A DNA stretch of 64,000 nucleotides from Burkholderiales bacterium 67-32 (GTDB lineage: Bacteria; Pseudomonadota; Gammaproteobacteria; Burkholderiales; Burkholderiaceae_B): positions 308,109 to 372,108 of the forward strand of contig MKUP01000025.1 of NCBI GenBank assembly GCA_001898625.1, read 5' to 3'. The notes under the pieces are model-generated. The model had not been told where the DNA came from, searched no databases, and saw nothing but the letters and a program-made list of their open reading frames with translations. Within the stretch, counting starts at the first letter, position 1. Each line of letters opens with the position of its first letter. Below are positions 6,946-15,621 of the stretch, one piece after another. A program made the translations under genes and the position numbers.

Positions 6946-7923
6946 TCAGTTGGGCGTGATGTCGGCCAGCTTGACCGCTTTGCCGAACTTGTCCAGGTTG
7001 TTGCGGATGTTGGCGGCATAGCCGTCGGGGCTGCTGCCGATGGCCGTGGCGCCCATGGCCTTCAGGCGGACGACGGTATCGGGCTGCTTAAGCGCCCGCG
7101 CCACCGCGGCCGAAAGCCGCTGCACCACGGTCTGCGGCGTACCCGCAGGCACCACGATGCCCATCTCGGAACTGAAGTCGTAGCCGGGCACGGTTTCGGA
7201 CACGGCCGGGATGTCGGGCGTCATGGCCGGACGGTCAAGGGTGGTGACGGCTATGAATCGCGCCTTGCCGGTCCTGACGTATTGCTCCAGCGCCGGATAG
7301 GCGGCGATCACCAGCGAGGTCTCGCCGCCCATGAAGGCGGGCACCGACTGCCCCGATCCTTTGTACGGCACGTGCACGACGTTGATGCCGAGCCCGTGCA
7401 GCATCGATTCCATGGCGATGTGGTGGATGCTGCCTATCCCCGACGAGCCGTAGGTCAACGCCCCCGGCCTGGCCTTGGCCAGGGCGACGAGTTCGGCCAG
7501 GTTGTGCACGTTCAGCGACGACTGCACGGCGATGTACAGCGGAATGGTCGCGGCCAGCGTCACGGGCGTGAAGTCCTTGTCGGCGGCATACGGCAGCTTC
7601 GCGAACAGGTAGGGATTGATCGCGAGCTGCTGGATGTCGGAAAAGAACAGCACCTGGCCGTCCGGGGCGGCCCGGACCACGCTTTCGGCGGCTCCGATGC
7701 CGCCGGCGCCGGGCCGGTTCTCGATCACGAACTGTTGCTTGAAGAATTCCGACAGGCCGGGCGCGAGCGATCGGGCCAGCACGTCCGGCGCCCCGCCGGG
7801 CGCATACGGCACGATCATCCGCACGGGGCGGGTCGGGTAGTCCTCGGCCTGCGCCGCGGGAACCGCGGACGCCAGGACCGACATACAGGCCAGCAGGCGG
7901 CCGATGCGCAGCATGGATTTCAT
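6946..7923 (-). CDS. Bug family (TctC-like) substrate-binding protein
   Basis: A 325-residue periplasmic receptor of the tripartite tricarboxylate transport type, with a signal peptide ending AVPAAQA. Family marks: YPTRPVRMIVPYAPGG near the N-terminus, a central RPGAGG, and HVPYKGSGQ in the second lobe. It captures carboxylated ligands. It lies between the dioxygenase beta gene (37 bases) and the FAH gene (22 bases), so it probably delivers or senses the operon's substrate. No TctA/TctB membrane genes are nearby. Confidence 0.92.
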   Translation of the reverse strand: MKSMLRIGRLLACMSVLASAVPAAQAEDYPTRPVRMIVPYAPGGAPDVLARSLAPGLSEFFKQQFVIENRPGAGGIGAAESVVRAAPDGQVLFFSDIQQLAINPYLFAKLPYAADKDFTPVTLAATIPLYIAVQSSLNVHNLAELVALAKARPGALTYGSSGIGSIHHIAMESMLHGLGINVVHVPYKGSGQSVPAFMGGETSLVIAAYPALEQYVRTGKARFIAVTTLDRPAMTPDIPAVSETVPGYDFSSEMGIVVPAGTPQTVVQRLSAAVARALKQPDTVVRLKAMGATAIGSSPDGYAANIRNNLDKFGKAVKLADITPN

Positions 7924-7960
7924 CGTGGATCTCCAGGGGGAAGCGCGCCGAAGCGCATCT

Positions 7961-8473
7961 TCAGAACGGCTGGGTCAGTTGCGGAAAGCTCTGGTCGCAG
8001 TTGGTGAGCCGCACGCACTTCTGGACGATCGCCAGGCACGTGCCGTCGAACCGCAGCGTATGCAGGTAGCGTCCACCGTACACGCGGCGGTCGGCGCCGG
8101 GCCGGTCCTCCAGCATGAGGAACTTGCTGCGGACGCGGAAAAGGTCGCCGTCGGCGGCCTCCATGCCGAAGTTCGACAGCACGCGCACCGTTGTGGAAGG
8201 CGGGTCCTGGCAATGAATCATCGGGTGCTTGAGCCGCGCGACGCGCGTCTTCATGGTGTGCTTCTCGTCATAGTAGAGCGACACGTGGCTGATCCAGTCA
8301 GCCTGGTCCGGCACGGCCGGCACCCAGTACACGGCGTCGTGGCTGTACAGGTCCAGCCAGTCGTCGAAGCGGCGGCTGTCGAGCAGGTCGGCCTCGTGTT
8401 CGACGAAGTCGCGCAGGGTGTCCAGGGACGGCGCGGCATGGCCGGCGGGGGTGAGTCTTGCAAGCGTGTTCAT
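7961..8473 (-). CDS. Aromatic-ring-hydroxylating dioxygenase, beta subunit
   Basis: A 170-residue small subunit of Rieske non-heme iron oxygenases (NTF2-like cone fold), with a structural role in alpha3beta3 enzymes. Typical segments are FVEHEADLLDSRRFDDWLDLY, DAVYWVPA, and the C-terminal GGRYLHTLRFDG. It directly follows the alpha subunit gene by 18 bases. Length matches the family. Its presence argues for a true ring dioxygenase rather than a monomeric demethylase. Confidence 0.88.
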   Translation of the reverse strand: MNTLARLTPAGHAAPSLDTLRDFVEHEADLLDSRRFDDWLDLYSHDAVYWVPAVPDQADWISHVSLYYDEKHTMKTRVARLKHPMIHCQDPPSTTVRVLSNFGMEAADGDLFRVRSKFLMLEDRPGADRRVYGGRYLHTLRFDGTCLAIVQKCVRLTNCDQSFPQLTQPF

Positions 8474-8491
8474 GGTGGCTCTCGGGTGGAA

Positions 8492-9772
8492 TCAGGCGCT
8501 CATCAGGTCGCGCCAGGCATAGTGTTTGGCGCGCTGGCCGACCTCGCTCGACCGCGCGCCGAACAGCACGCCGTCGCCTTCGTCGACCTCGGCGCCCAGG
8601 CCGCGCGCGACCAGCACCCAGTCGCTGCCCTGCGCCTTCAGCCCTTCCTGGCAGCGCTCGAAGGCCTCGAGATCGTCGGTCTGGATGAACGACGACGCGG
8701 AGTGGGTCATGTTGACGTACTTGACCAGGTCGTCCGAGATCACCGCCGGCGCGCCCGCCAGCCGGACCGGCCAGATCTCGACCTCGGTCAGGTCCACCGC
8801 GATCGGCTTGACCACGCGCACCGAGGTCTGGGCGATCAGGATGTCCAGCGTCGGGAACAGCGTCAGGCTGTGCCGGCGATTCTTCAGGATGTCGGCGGTG
8901 CGTTCCTCGCCGTAGCGCGCGACCATCAGGGCGCGGTAGTCGTCCCAGACCCCACCGGCCTGCTCCTTGTCGAACAGCGATTGTTCCGAACTGTGCCCAT
9001 GCGGGAAGCCGCTCACGCCCAGTTGCGACACCACCGCCTCGCCATTGGGCGCGAAGAACAGGGCCGCGCCGCCCTGGTCGCCGGCGCGCCGCTGGAACTG
9101 GCGGCCGTCCGGACCGACGGTCGAACCGTGGGCCGCCGCGGGGTGGTAGGTGTCGGCCATGTTGTCCATCTGCAGCTTCCAGTTGCCGCGGAAATGGTAG
9201 CGATGGCAACCGGCCGCGAACTCGACCCGCCCTTCCGGCGAACGGTCGACCAGTTCGTCGATGCCCTTGCGCGCTTCGCCCAGGAAATCGATCAGCGGCA
9301 TCACGCCGGGATCGAGCGAGGCGAACACGAAGCCGCGATAGCTGTCGACGCGCGGCAGCGGTTCCATGCCGGCGCGCGCCTCGCGCAGCGCGTCCTCGGG
9401 AAAGTCGGCGCGCATCGGCACGCCCGCCAGCTCGCCGTCGGGGCGGAACGCCCAGCCGTGGTACATGCAGGAAAACACGCGCGCATTGCCGCGCGTGCGG
9501 GACAGCACCTTGGCGCCGCGATGGCCGCAGCGGTTGTACAGCACGTGCACCGAACCGCTCTCGTGGCGGCTCAGCACCACCGGCTGCCCGGCCAGCGTCG
9601 TGCAGTAATAGTCGCCCGGGTTGGGCACCAGGCTGTCGTGGCCCACATAGACCCACACTTTGCCGAACACCTTGGCCATCTCGGCCTCGAACACGGCCGG
9701 ATCGGTGTAGTAGGCCCGGTGCACGCGGTCCGTCTGGACCAGGCCGGCGAGTTGCTCTTTGCTGTACGTCAT
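8492..9772 (-). CDS. Aromatic-ring-hydroxylating dioxygenase, alpha subunit (Rieske)
   Basis: A 426-residue large subunit that adds oxygen to an aromatic ring using electrons from a reductase. The Rieske [2Fe-2S] ligands are C82, H84, C102 and H105 (RCGHRG, CMYHGW). The mononuclear iron site is H210 and H215 in a DTYHPAAAH motif, with D207 as the bridging acid. The frame is open far upstream, but MTYSKEQL at 9772 is the natural start. No ferredoxin or reductase gene lies in this operon, so electrons must come from elsewhere. Substrate unknown. Confidence 0.92.
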   Translation of the reverse strand: MTYSKEQLAGLVQTDRVHRAYYTDPAVFEAEMAKVFGKVWVYVGHDSLVPNPGDYYCTTLAGQPVVLSRHESGSVHVLYNRCGHRGAKVLSRTRGNARVFSCMYHGWAFRPDGELAGVPMRADFPEDALREARAGMEPLPRVDSYRGFVFASLDPGVMPLIDFLGEARKGIDELVDRSPEGRVEFAAGCHRYHFRGNWKLQMDNMADTYHPAAAHGSTVGPDGRQFQRRAGDQGGAALFFAPNGEAVVSQLGVSGFPHGHSSEQSLFDKEQAGGVWDDYRALMVARYGEERTADILKNRRHSLTLFPTLDILIAQTSVRVVKPIAVDLTEVEIWPVRLAGAPAVISDDLVKYVNMTHSASSFIQTDDLEAFERCQEGLKAQGSDWVLVARGLGAEVDEGDGVLFGARSSEVGQRAKHYAWRDLMSA

Positions 9773-9801
9773 CGAGTTTCCTGCTGAAGAATGAAGAAAG
9801 G

Positions 9802-11154
9802 TCAGCGCCGCAGGACACCGTGGCCGGCTTCCTGGTCGTAGTGGAAAATTCCGTTCAGGAACATCTTGTGCCGTTCGTAGTGCATGGGCCTGCGCGGCGC
9901 GGGCGGCGTGCGGTCCACCGGGCGGCCGGCCTTCAGGATGAGGTCGAAGCGCGACGGTTTCTGCAGCAGCCCGATGTCGGCCAGCGGGTCGCCGTCGACC
10001 ACGATCAGGTCGGCGTAGCGCCCGGCCTCGAGCTTGCCGACCCGGTCGCCGAAGCGGCGGAACAGCCGCGTGGCGCCCAGCGTGCCCGCATGCAGAGCCT
10101 GTCCGGGCGACAAGCCCAGGTCGTCCACGAATATCTGCATCTCGCGGGCGTGCCACTGGCCGTAGGGCACCGGCGACCAGCCGCTTTCCGACCCGGGCAC
10201 CAGCGGGACGCCGGCACGGCTGGCGCGGGCCAGGTTGGTCAGCGCCGCGTCGACTTCGCGCTGGAACCCGGCGTTGGCCGGATTGGCCGACCCGCCCGTG
10301 GCCTCGATCGCGTTGACCAGCAAGGGCAGCGTCGGCACGATCACGCAGCCGTTGCGCAGGCACAGGTCCATGCCTTCGTCGTCGATGAAGGACGCATGGA
10401 AGATCACGTCGAAACCGGCGCGCGCGGCATCGGCCACGGCATCGCGGGACCGCGCGTGCACCGTGCACAGGCGGCCCAGCCGGTGAGCCTCGTCGGCCAC
10501 GATCCGGTATTCCTCATAGGTGAAGGCCGAGCCATCGAGCGAATCGGGCGTGATGAAGGAGTCGTTCGACCCCGACACCTTGATGGCATCGACGCCGTCC
10601 TTGACCTGGTAGCGGATCTGCTCGACCAGTTCGTCGCGGCTGCGGATCAGTACGCCCGCCTGCCCCGGCGGAAACTCCATCCAGTTGGGGAAGGAATCCT
10701 CCAGCCCCTGGTGGGAAGTCAGTTGCCGCCCCGACACCGCGAGGCGCGGCCCCTCGAACATACCGCTGTCGATCGCGTCGCGCACCGACTGCGCGATGTT
10801 GAACGTGGTGGCGGCATCGAAGGCGCTCGTCACGCCCGCCTGCAGCACCTTCTTGGCGTTCCACACCGCCTTCAGCGTGCGGAACTCCACCGGCGTGTAC
10901 AGCGCCAGTTCCTCTTCGGAGCGCGCCTCGCCGAACGAGATGTGGATATGCCCGTCGACCAGGCCGGGCAGGATGCTGCGGCCGGGCAGGTCGACCACCT
11001 GGGCGCCGGACTGCGCGTAGCGCGGCGGCAATGCCGCCGCCTCGCCCACCCACGCGATCTCCTCGCCCTGCGTCACGACTGCGCCGCGCGCGATCGGGGC
11101 ATCGAGCGTGCCGTCGATCACCTTGCCCTTCAGGATGTAGGCCGGCTCACCCAT
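9802..11154 (-). CDS. Metal-dependent amidohydrolase
   Basis: A 450-residue TIM-barrel hydrolase of the amidohydrolase superfamily, imidazolonepropionase/prolidase-like branch. Metal ligands are visible as H69 and H71 (DGHIHIS), K192 (AIKVSG), H233 (VHARS) and H253 (FHASF). The last metal aspartate, usually GTD or GSD, is here E323 in GSESGW, an unusual change that may alter catalysis. The gene overlaps the hydrolase before it by eight bases. It probably cleaves an amide or cyclic amide in the pathway. Confidence 0.85.
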   Translation of the reverse strand: MGEPAYILKGKVIDGTLDAPIARGAVVTQGEEIAWVGEAAALPPRYAQSGAQVVDLPGRSILPGLVDGHIHISFGEARSEEELALYTPVEFRTLKAVWNAKKVLQAGVTSAFDAATTFNIAQSVRDAIDSGMFEGPRLAVSGRQLTSHQGLEDSFPNWMEFPPGQAGVLIRSRDELVEQIRYQVKDGVDAIKVSGSNDSFITPDSLDGSAFTYEEYRIVADEAHRLGRLCTVHARSRDAVADAARAGFDVIFHASFIDDEGMDLCLRNGCVIVPTLPLLVNAIEATGGSANPANAGFQREVDAALTNLARASRAGVPLVPGSESGWSPVPYGQWHAREMQIFVDDLGLSPGQALHAGTLGATRLFRRFGDRVGKLEAGRYADLIVVDGDPLADIGLLQKPSRFDLILKAGRPVDRTPPAPRRPMHYERHKMFLNGIFHYDQEAGHGVLRR

Positions 11155-11980
11155 GCGCCACCTCGGCGAAGAACGGCACGGCCAGCGCCAGGAACTTCTC
11201 CGGCCACTCGAAGGCGACCGAATGGCCGCAGCGGCTCAGCAGGTGCACGTCGGCCCGGGCAATGGATCGCGACATGGCCAGCGTCAGGGCGTCGGCAGGA
11301 AAACCAAGATCGTCGCGGCCATGCAGCATCAGCACCTCGCAGCCGATGGCGCCCAGCTCGTCCGCCGCCAACGCGACGGCATCGATGAAGCGCTGCTTGT
11401 CGCCCGCGAACATCTGTTCGAAACGCTGGCCGTGATCGCTCTCGCGCAGGATGCGCTCGCGGCCGTCCAGATAGGCCTCGTCGATCAGCGCCGGATCGTG
11501 CACCAGCAGGCGCGAGGCCTGCCTCAGCGCCTCGCGGTCCCGTGGAAAGCTCCAGGCGGTTTCCGTCGCGGGATTGGCGGCGAACGACGCACCCATGGTC
11601 GCCGTCGTCATCACCCGCGCCACGCGCGGCTCGCTGGCCGCCAGGCGCAGGGCCAGGGTACCGGACAGGGAATGTCCGATCACGCCTATCCGAGCTCCCG
11701 GCATGCGCGCGATCATTTCGCGGCACTGACGCAGCCACAGCGCATAGTCGAAATGCGGGCTGGCGGGCTTGGCGCCCGACCGGCCGAAGCCGATCAGGTC
11801 CATCGCATGCACGTGGTGCCGCTCGGCCAACCGCGGCAGCACCCGCTGCCAGTTGCCGTGGCTGGACGCGCCGGCGCCTGATCCGTGCAGCAACAGCAGC
11901 GGCAGGCCCGCGCCGCCTTCCACGTAGCGGACGGGGATACCGTCCAGCTCGAACCCGCCCTCGCGCAAACAGGCGTTCAT
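11147..11980 (-). CDS. Alpha/beta hydrolase (meta-cleavage-product hydrolase type)
   Basis: A 277-residue alpha/beta hydrolase. It has the oxyanion HGSGAGASSHGNW, the nucleophile elbow GHSLSG with S104, an HGRDD acid loop and a GHSVAFEWP histidine. The HGSGAGASS..NW opening is shared with carbon-carbon hydrolases such as BphD/HsaD that cut meta-cleavage products, so that role is possible, yet no extradiol dioxygenase is in the operon. The start at 11980 overlaps the RidA stop as ATGA, showing translational coupling. A simple esterase role is not excluded. Confidence 0.82.
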   Translation of the reverse strand: MNACLREGGFELDGIPVRYVEGGAGLPLLLLHGSGAGASSHGNWQRVLPRLAERHHVHAMDLIGFGRSGAKPASPHFDYALWLRQCREMIARMPGARIGVIGHSLSGTLALRLAASEPRVARVMTTATMGASFAANPATETAWSFPRDREALRQASRLLVHDPALIDEAYLDGRERILRESDHGQRFEQMFAGDKQRFIDAVALAADELGAIGCEVLMLHGRDDLGFPADALTLAMSRSIARADVHLLSRCGHSVAFEWPEKFLALAVPFFAEVAHG

Positions 11981-12384
11981 AGCGCCGCGACCGCCTGCAC
12001 TTCGATCAGGAGATCCTCGCGCACCAGGCGATCGATCATCAGCAAGGTGTTGGTCGGATACGCGCGGGAGCCGAACATGCCGGGAAAGGTGCGCTCGCGA
12101 TAAGCGCCCAGCCTGGGGATGTCCTGCGAATGCACCAGATAGGTCGTGAACTGCAGCACGTTCTGCCAGGTGGCGCCCACCTCCTTCAGCGCGATGTCTA
12201 TGTTGCGGAAGACCTGGACGCACTGGGCGTCGAAGTCGCCCGCGCCGACGGTGTTCCCGTGCTGATCGGTCGCGACCTGCCCCGCGATGAAGACGAATTC
12301 CGAGGCCTTGACGCGGGCCACCTGGGAATACTGGGCAAGCGGGGTACCAAGGCCAACGGGGTTGAGGATCTGGATCTCGGGCAT
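11977..12384 (-). CDS. RidA family (YjgF/YER057c) protein
   Basis: A 135-residue trimeric RidA-fold protein, first gene of the dioxygenase operon. The family core FVFIAGQVATD and QVFRNIDIALKEVGAT is clear. The catalytic arginine of archetypal RidA (PARS motif near residue 105) is replaced here (YPTNT, residues 109-113), so it is probably not a general imine deaminase but one of the specialised Rid groups. Some of those act in aromatic pathways, for example 2-aminomuconate deaminases. The actual reaction is unknown. Confidence 0.85.
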   Translation of the reverse strand: MPEIQILNPVGLGTPLAQYSQVARVKASEFVFIAGQVATDQHGNTVGAGDFDAQCVQVFRNIDIALKEVGATWQNVLQFTTYLVHSQDIPRLGAYRERTFPGMFGSRAYPTNTLLMIDRLVREDLLIEVQAVAAL

Positions 12385-12421
12385 GGCGTGTCCTGGGTGA
12401 TTTTCAGATTAGACGCATTAA

Positions 12422-12451
12422 CTTGATGCATCCTGTGAGTCGTCTTGATGC
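12422..12451. promoter_or_regulatory. Direct repeat in the LysR/dioxygenase control region
   Basis: CTTGATGC occurs at 12422-12429 and 12444-12451, 22 bases apart or about two helical turns, the first inside a GATGCATC palindrome. The pair lies between the divergent regulator and the ridA-led operon, where LysR proteins bind. Assignment to the regulator is inference. Confidence 0.4.
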
Positions 12452-12529
12452 GAGATAAGCCGCTCTGATTCCCGGACTACTATAGGTATGCCCCTCAGGC
12501 CTGTCACACGAATTCTCTTTCCATATGAA

Positions 12530-12544
12530 GTTAGAAAAACTAAC
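12530..12544. promoter_or_regulatory. GTTAG-N5-CTAAC inverted repeat before the LysR gene
   Basis: GTTAG (12530-12534) and CTAAC (12540-12544) enclose AAAAA, eight bases before the regulator start. The half-site resembles the CTAAT element bound by GcvA, the family closest to the adjacent regulator. It is a likely autoregulatory site. Confidence 0.45.
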
Positions 12545-12552
12545 CTGAAAGC

Positions 12553-13500
12553 ATGAGCCACCCGCTTCCCCCGCTGACCGCGCTCAGGGCCTTCGAATCG
12601 GCCGCCCGCCACCGCAGCCTGAAGAAGGCCGCCGAGGAACTGAACGTCACCCCGGCCGCCGTCAGCCACCAGATCCAGATCCTGGAGGACATGCTGGGCG
12701 TGCGTCTTTTCCGCCGCGTCCACCGCGGCATCGAACTGACCGCCAGCGCCGAGATCTTCTTTCCCAAGCTGGAAGAAGGCTTCGACTGCTTGCGCCAGGC
12801 GGTGGGACGGCTGCGCGACCACCGCGGCGCCGACGTGCTCGAGGTCGGCGCGCCCCCGTCCTTCATCTCTAACTGGCTGATGCCGCGCCTGCACCGCTTC
12901 GTGACCGCCTGTCCCGACATCGACGTGCGCGTCTCCACCCGGGTGCGGCAGTTCTCGCGCCTGCCGCGCGGGCCGCGCGGAGACGTCGCCAGCGTGATGG
13001 GCTGGGTGGACGAGGTCGACGTGCTGGTGGTGTTCGGCAACGGCGGCTACCCGGGCATGCGGGTCGACCAGTTGATGCCGCTGACCGTCACCCCGCTGTG
13101 CAGCCCCGCCCTGCTCGAAGGCGACAATCCCCTGCGCGAGCCCGACGACCTGCGCCGCCACGTGCTGCTCCACGACGATCGCGGCGTGCTGTACGAAGGG
13201 CCGTCGTTCTGGGACATGTGGCTGGAAAAAGCCGGCGTGACGGGCATCGACACCTCGCGCGGGCCCCACTTCTGGCACTCCATCCCCGCGATGGAAGCCG
13301 CCGTCGCCTGCAAGGGCGTGGTCGCGACCACCAAGGAACTGGCCCGCCTGGACCTGGCGACCGGCCGGCTGGTGGCGCCCTTTCCGCTGGAAGTCCGGCT
13401 AGCGTCCAGCTACCACATCGTCAGCAACGAACCGGCCTCGAAACGCGAGGTCGTCAAACAATTCCGGGAGTGGCTCAGGAAAGAAGCGCGGACGGCGTGA
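12553..13500 (+). CDS. LysR family regulator, GcvA-like
   Basis: A 315-residue LysR-type activator. The N-terminal HTH (residues 5-65) reads PLTALRAFESAARHRSLKKA and VTPAAVSHQIQ, the GcvA subgroup form; a substrate-binding domain follows from about residue 90. It is divergent from the ridA-to-FAH operon across 168 bases that hold two repeat elements, so control of that operon is the natural inference. The inducer is unknown. Its 3' end faces the FadH-like gene with 27 bases between them. Confidence 0.9.
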   Translation: MSHPLPPLTALRAFESAARHRSLKKAAEELNVTPAAVSHQIQILEDMLGVRLFRRVHRGIELTASAEIFFPKLEEGFDCLRQAVGRLRDHRGADVLEVGAPPSFISNWLMPRLHRFVTACPDIDVRVSTRVRQFSRLPRGPRGDVASVMGWVDEVDVLVVFGNGGYPGMRVDQLMPLTVTPLCSPALLEGDNPLREPDDLRRHVLLHDDRGVLYEGPSFWDMWLEKAGVTGIDTSRGPHFWHSIPAMEAAVACKGVVATTKELARLDLATGRLVAPFPLEVRLASSYHIVSNEPASKREVVKQFREWLRKEARTA

Positions 13501-13527
13501 CCCGGTGCGGCGCATTGGCATTGAAAA

Positions 13528-15573
13528 CTAGAACGACATGGCCAGGCGCATGCCGGAGCTGATCGCACGCAGCGCGTCGATCTCTGCCGCCGTATGGGCA
13601 CCGCCGATCAGGTGTGCCGGAAAACCTCGCGCAATGAGTGCGTGGTAAAGGTCGTTGACCGGCTCCTGTCCCGCGCAGATCACGACGGTATCGACTTCAA
13701 GGCAGCGCAGATTTCCTTCGACCCGGACATGCAAGCCGGCATCGTCCATACGCTCGTAGGTACAGCCCGCGGCAAACTCGACGCCGGCCCGTTGCAGATT
13801 TCCTTTCAAGACCCATCCGGTTGTCAGACCCAGCGTCCGGCCCGGTTTTTCGAGACGCCTCTGCAACATGATGACCTGCCGTGCCGGGGCGGCGGATAGC
13901 GGTGCCGCCAATCCCCCTTTGGCGCGCAGGCTGGGATCTACGCCCCAGTAGGCTTGAAACTGGCGTATTGCCTGGTCTCCTTCGGCAGGCAACTGCTGGC
14001 CAAGAAGGAACTCCGCTACGTCAAAACCGATGCCGCCCGAGCCTATGACCGCCACACGGCGGCCAGCCTGCGCTTTACCATCGAGAAGGTCGGCATAGGT
14101 AATGACCTTCGGATGCGACACGCCGGGAAAGTCGGGAATACGAGGGCGGACGCCTGTCGCGACAACGATCTGGTCGTAGTCTTGCGCGGCCAGTTCCTCA
14201 TCCGTTGGCGACGCCTGCAATCTCAAGTCGACGCCCAGCACGTCGAACCGCCGGGCGAAATATCGCAACAGCTCCCTGAACTCCTGCTTTCCAGGCACCG
14301 CCTTCGCGTAATTGAGCTGCCCCCCCAGGCGCTTCGATGCTTCATAAAGCGTGACATCATGACCCCGCTCCGCCGCCGTGACCGCGCAGGACATCCCGGC
14401 GCCGCCGCCCCCCACAATGGCAATGCGCTGCCGCCGGCGCGAGGCATGCCATTCGGCATAGTCCAGCTCCCTGCCAGCCCGTGGATTGACCAGGCAGGTC
14501 GCCGGCTTCCCTTTGAAGATATAGTCGAGGCAGGCTTGGTTGCAGGCAATACAGGTATTGATCTCGTCCGCGCGGCCCGCCGCGGCCTTGCTGACGAAAG
14601 CCGGATCCGCCAGAAGAGGACGGGCCATGGAAATCATGTCGGCCACGCCCTCGGCCAGGATCTGCTCCGCGACTTCGGGCGTATTGATGCGGTTCGAGGC
14701 GACGACCGGAATCCCGACGGCCCCTTTGATCGCGGCGACGGCGAATCTCCAGGCTCCCCGCGGAACGGCATACATGATGGTCGGAATGAGCGACTCGTGC
14801 CAGCCGATCCCGGTGTTCAGAATGTCGGCCCCGACACTTTCCACCGCCTGCGCCAATTGAACGGTTTCCGTCCGGGAAGCGCCGTCTTCAACCAGATCGA
14901 CCGCCGAAATCCGGTACATGACCAGGAAATCCGGCCCCAGCGCCGCGCGAGTCCGGCGGACGATCTCGACCGGCAGCCGATGCCTGTTTTCCATGCTACC
15001 GCCGAATACATCGCTGCGAGGGTTCGTGCGCTCACTCGTAAACTGATTCAGAAGATAGCCTTCCGAACCCATGATTTCGACGCCATCGAAGCCAGCCGCC
15101 CTCGCCAGTTCGGCGCAGCGGACGAAACGCTCGATCGTCCCCCAGACCTCCCGGGTATCGAGTGCGTGCAGGGGACGCTTGTTGATGCGTGACGGACGCT
15201 CCGAGGCACCCACAGGCCGGGCGATGCGGGCATACCGCCCCGCATGAAGGATTTGCAGGAGTATCTTTCCGCCTTCCCGGTGAACCGCGGCGGTGATGGG
15301 CTTGAGCTTCTCTGCGTCGATCGGACTGGCCAGAACGGGCGCGGACTCGTCCATGCGCCCATCGGGGTGGGGAGCAAAGCCGCCGGTGACCATCAGGGAC
15401 ACCCCCTCGCGCGCCCGGGCGGCGTAGAACAACGCCAGACGCTCCGTGTGACGGTCGAGAAGCTCCAGCTGCATATGCATCGCTCCCATCAGGACACGGT
15501 TCCCCAGCATGTGGGCACCGGCGCGTAGCGGCGACAGCAGTATCGGGTAGCGGGTCGGCGTGCAGAGAGTCAT
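13528..15573 (-). CDS. FadH-like 2,4-dienoyl-CoA reductase / NADH:flavin oxidoreductase
   Basis: A 681-residue three-part enzyme: an N-terminal TIM barrel with FMN (old yellow enzyme type, residues 1-350), a [4Fe-4S] cluster segment (CIACNQACLD with a further CLVNP cysteine), and an FAD/NAD(P)-binding half starting IAIVGGGGAGMSCA. FadH reduces 2,4-dienoyl-CoA during beta-oxidation of unsaturated acids; related enzymes reduce other enoates. GIGWHES supplies a histidine in the barrel. It is the last gene of the ten-gene acyl-CoA operon, 48 bases after ETF-QO, which supports a reductase for a dienoyl-CoA intermediate. Confidence 0.85.
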   Translation of the reverse strand: MTLCTPTRYPILLSPLRAGAHMLGNRVLMGAMHMQLELLDRHTERLALFYAARAREGVSLMVTGGFAPHPDGRMDESAPVLASPIDAEKLKPITAAVHREGGKILLQILHAGRYARIARPVGASERPSRINKRPLHALDTREVWGTIERFVRCAELARAAGFDGVEIMGSEGYLLNQFTSERTNPRSDVFGGSMENRHRLPVEIVRRTRAALGPDFLVMYRISAVDLVEDGASRTETVQLAQAVESVGADILNTGIGWHESLIPTIMYAVPRGAWRFAVAAIKGAVGIPVVASNRINTPEVAEQILAEGVADMISMARPLLADPAFVSKAAAGRADEINTCIACNQACLDYIFKGKPATCLVNPRAGRELDYAEWHASRRRQRIAIVGGGGAGMSCAVTAAERGHDVTLYEASKRLGGQLNYAKAVPGKQEFRELLRYFARRFDVLGVDLRLQASPTDEELAAQDYDQIVVATGVRPRIPDFPGVSHPKVITYADLLDGKAQAGRRVAVIGSGGIGFDVAEFLLGQQLPAEGDQAIRQFQAYWGVDPSLRAKGGLAAPLSAAPARQVIMLQRRLEKPGRTLGLTTGWVLKGNLQRAGVEFAAGCTYERMDDAGLHVRVEGNLRCLEVDTVVICAGQEPVNDLYHALIARGFPAHLIGGAHTAAEIDALRAISSGMRLAMSF

Positions 15574-15621
15574 AGCCTTCTCGAAAAACGGGAAATCGAC
15601 GGCGGCTCCGGGCCGAATGCT

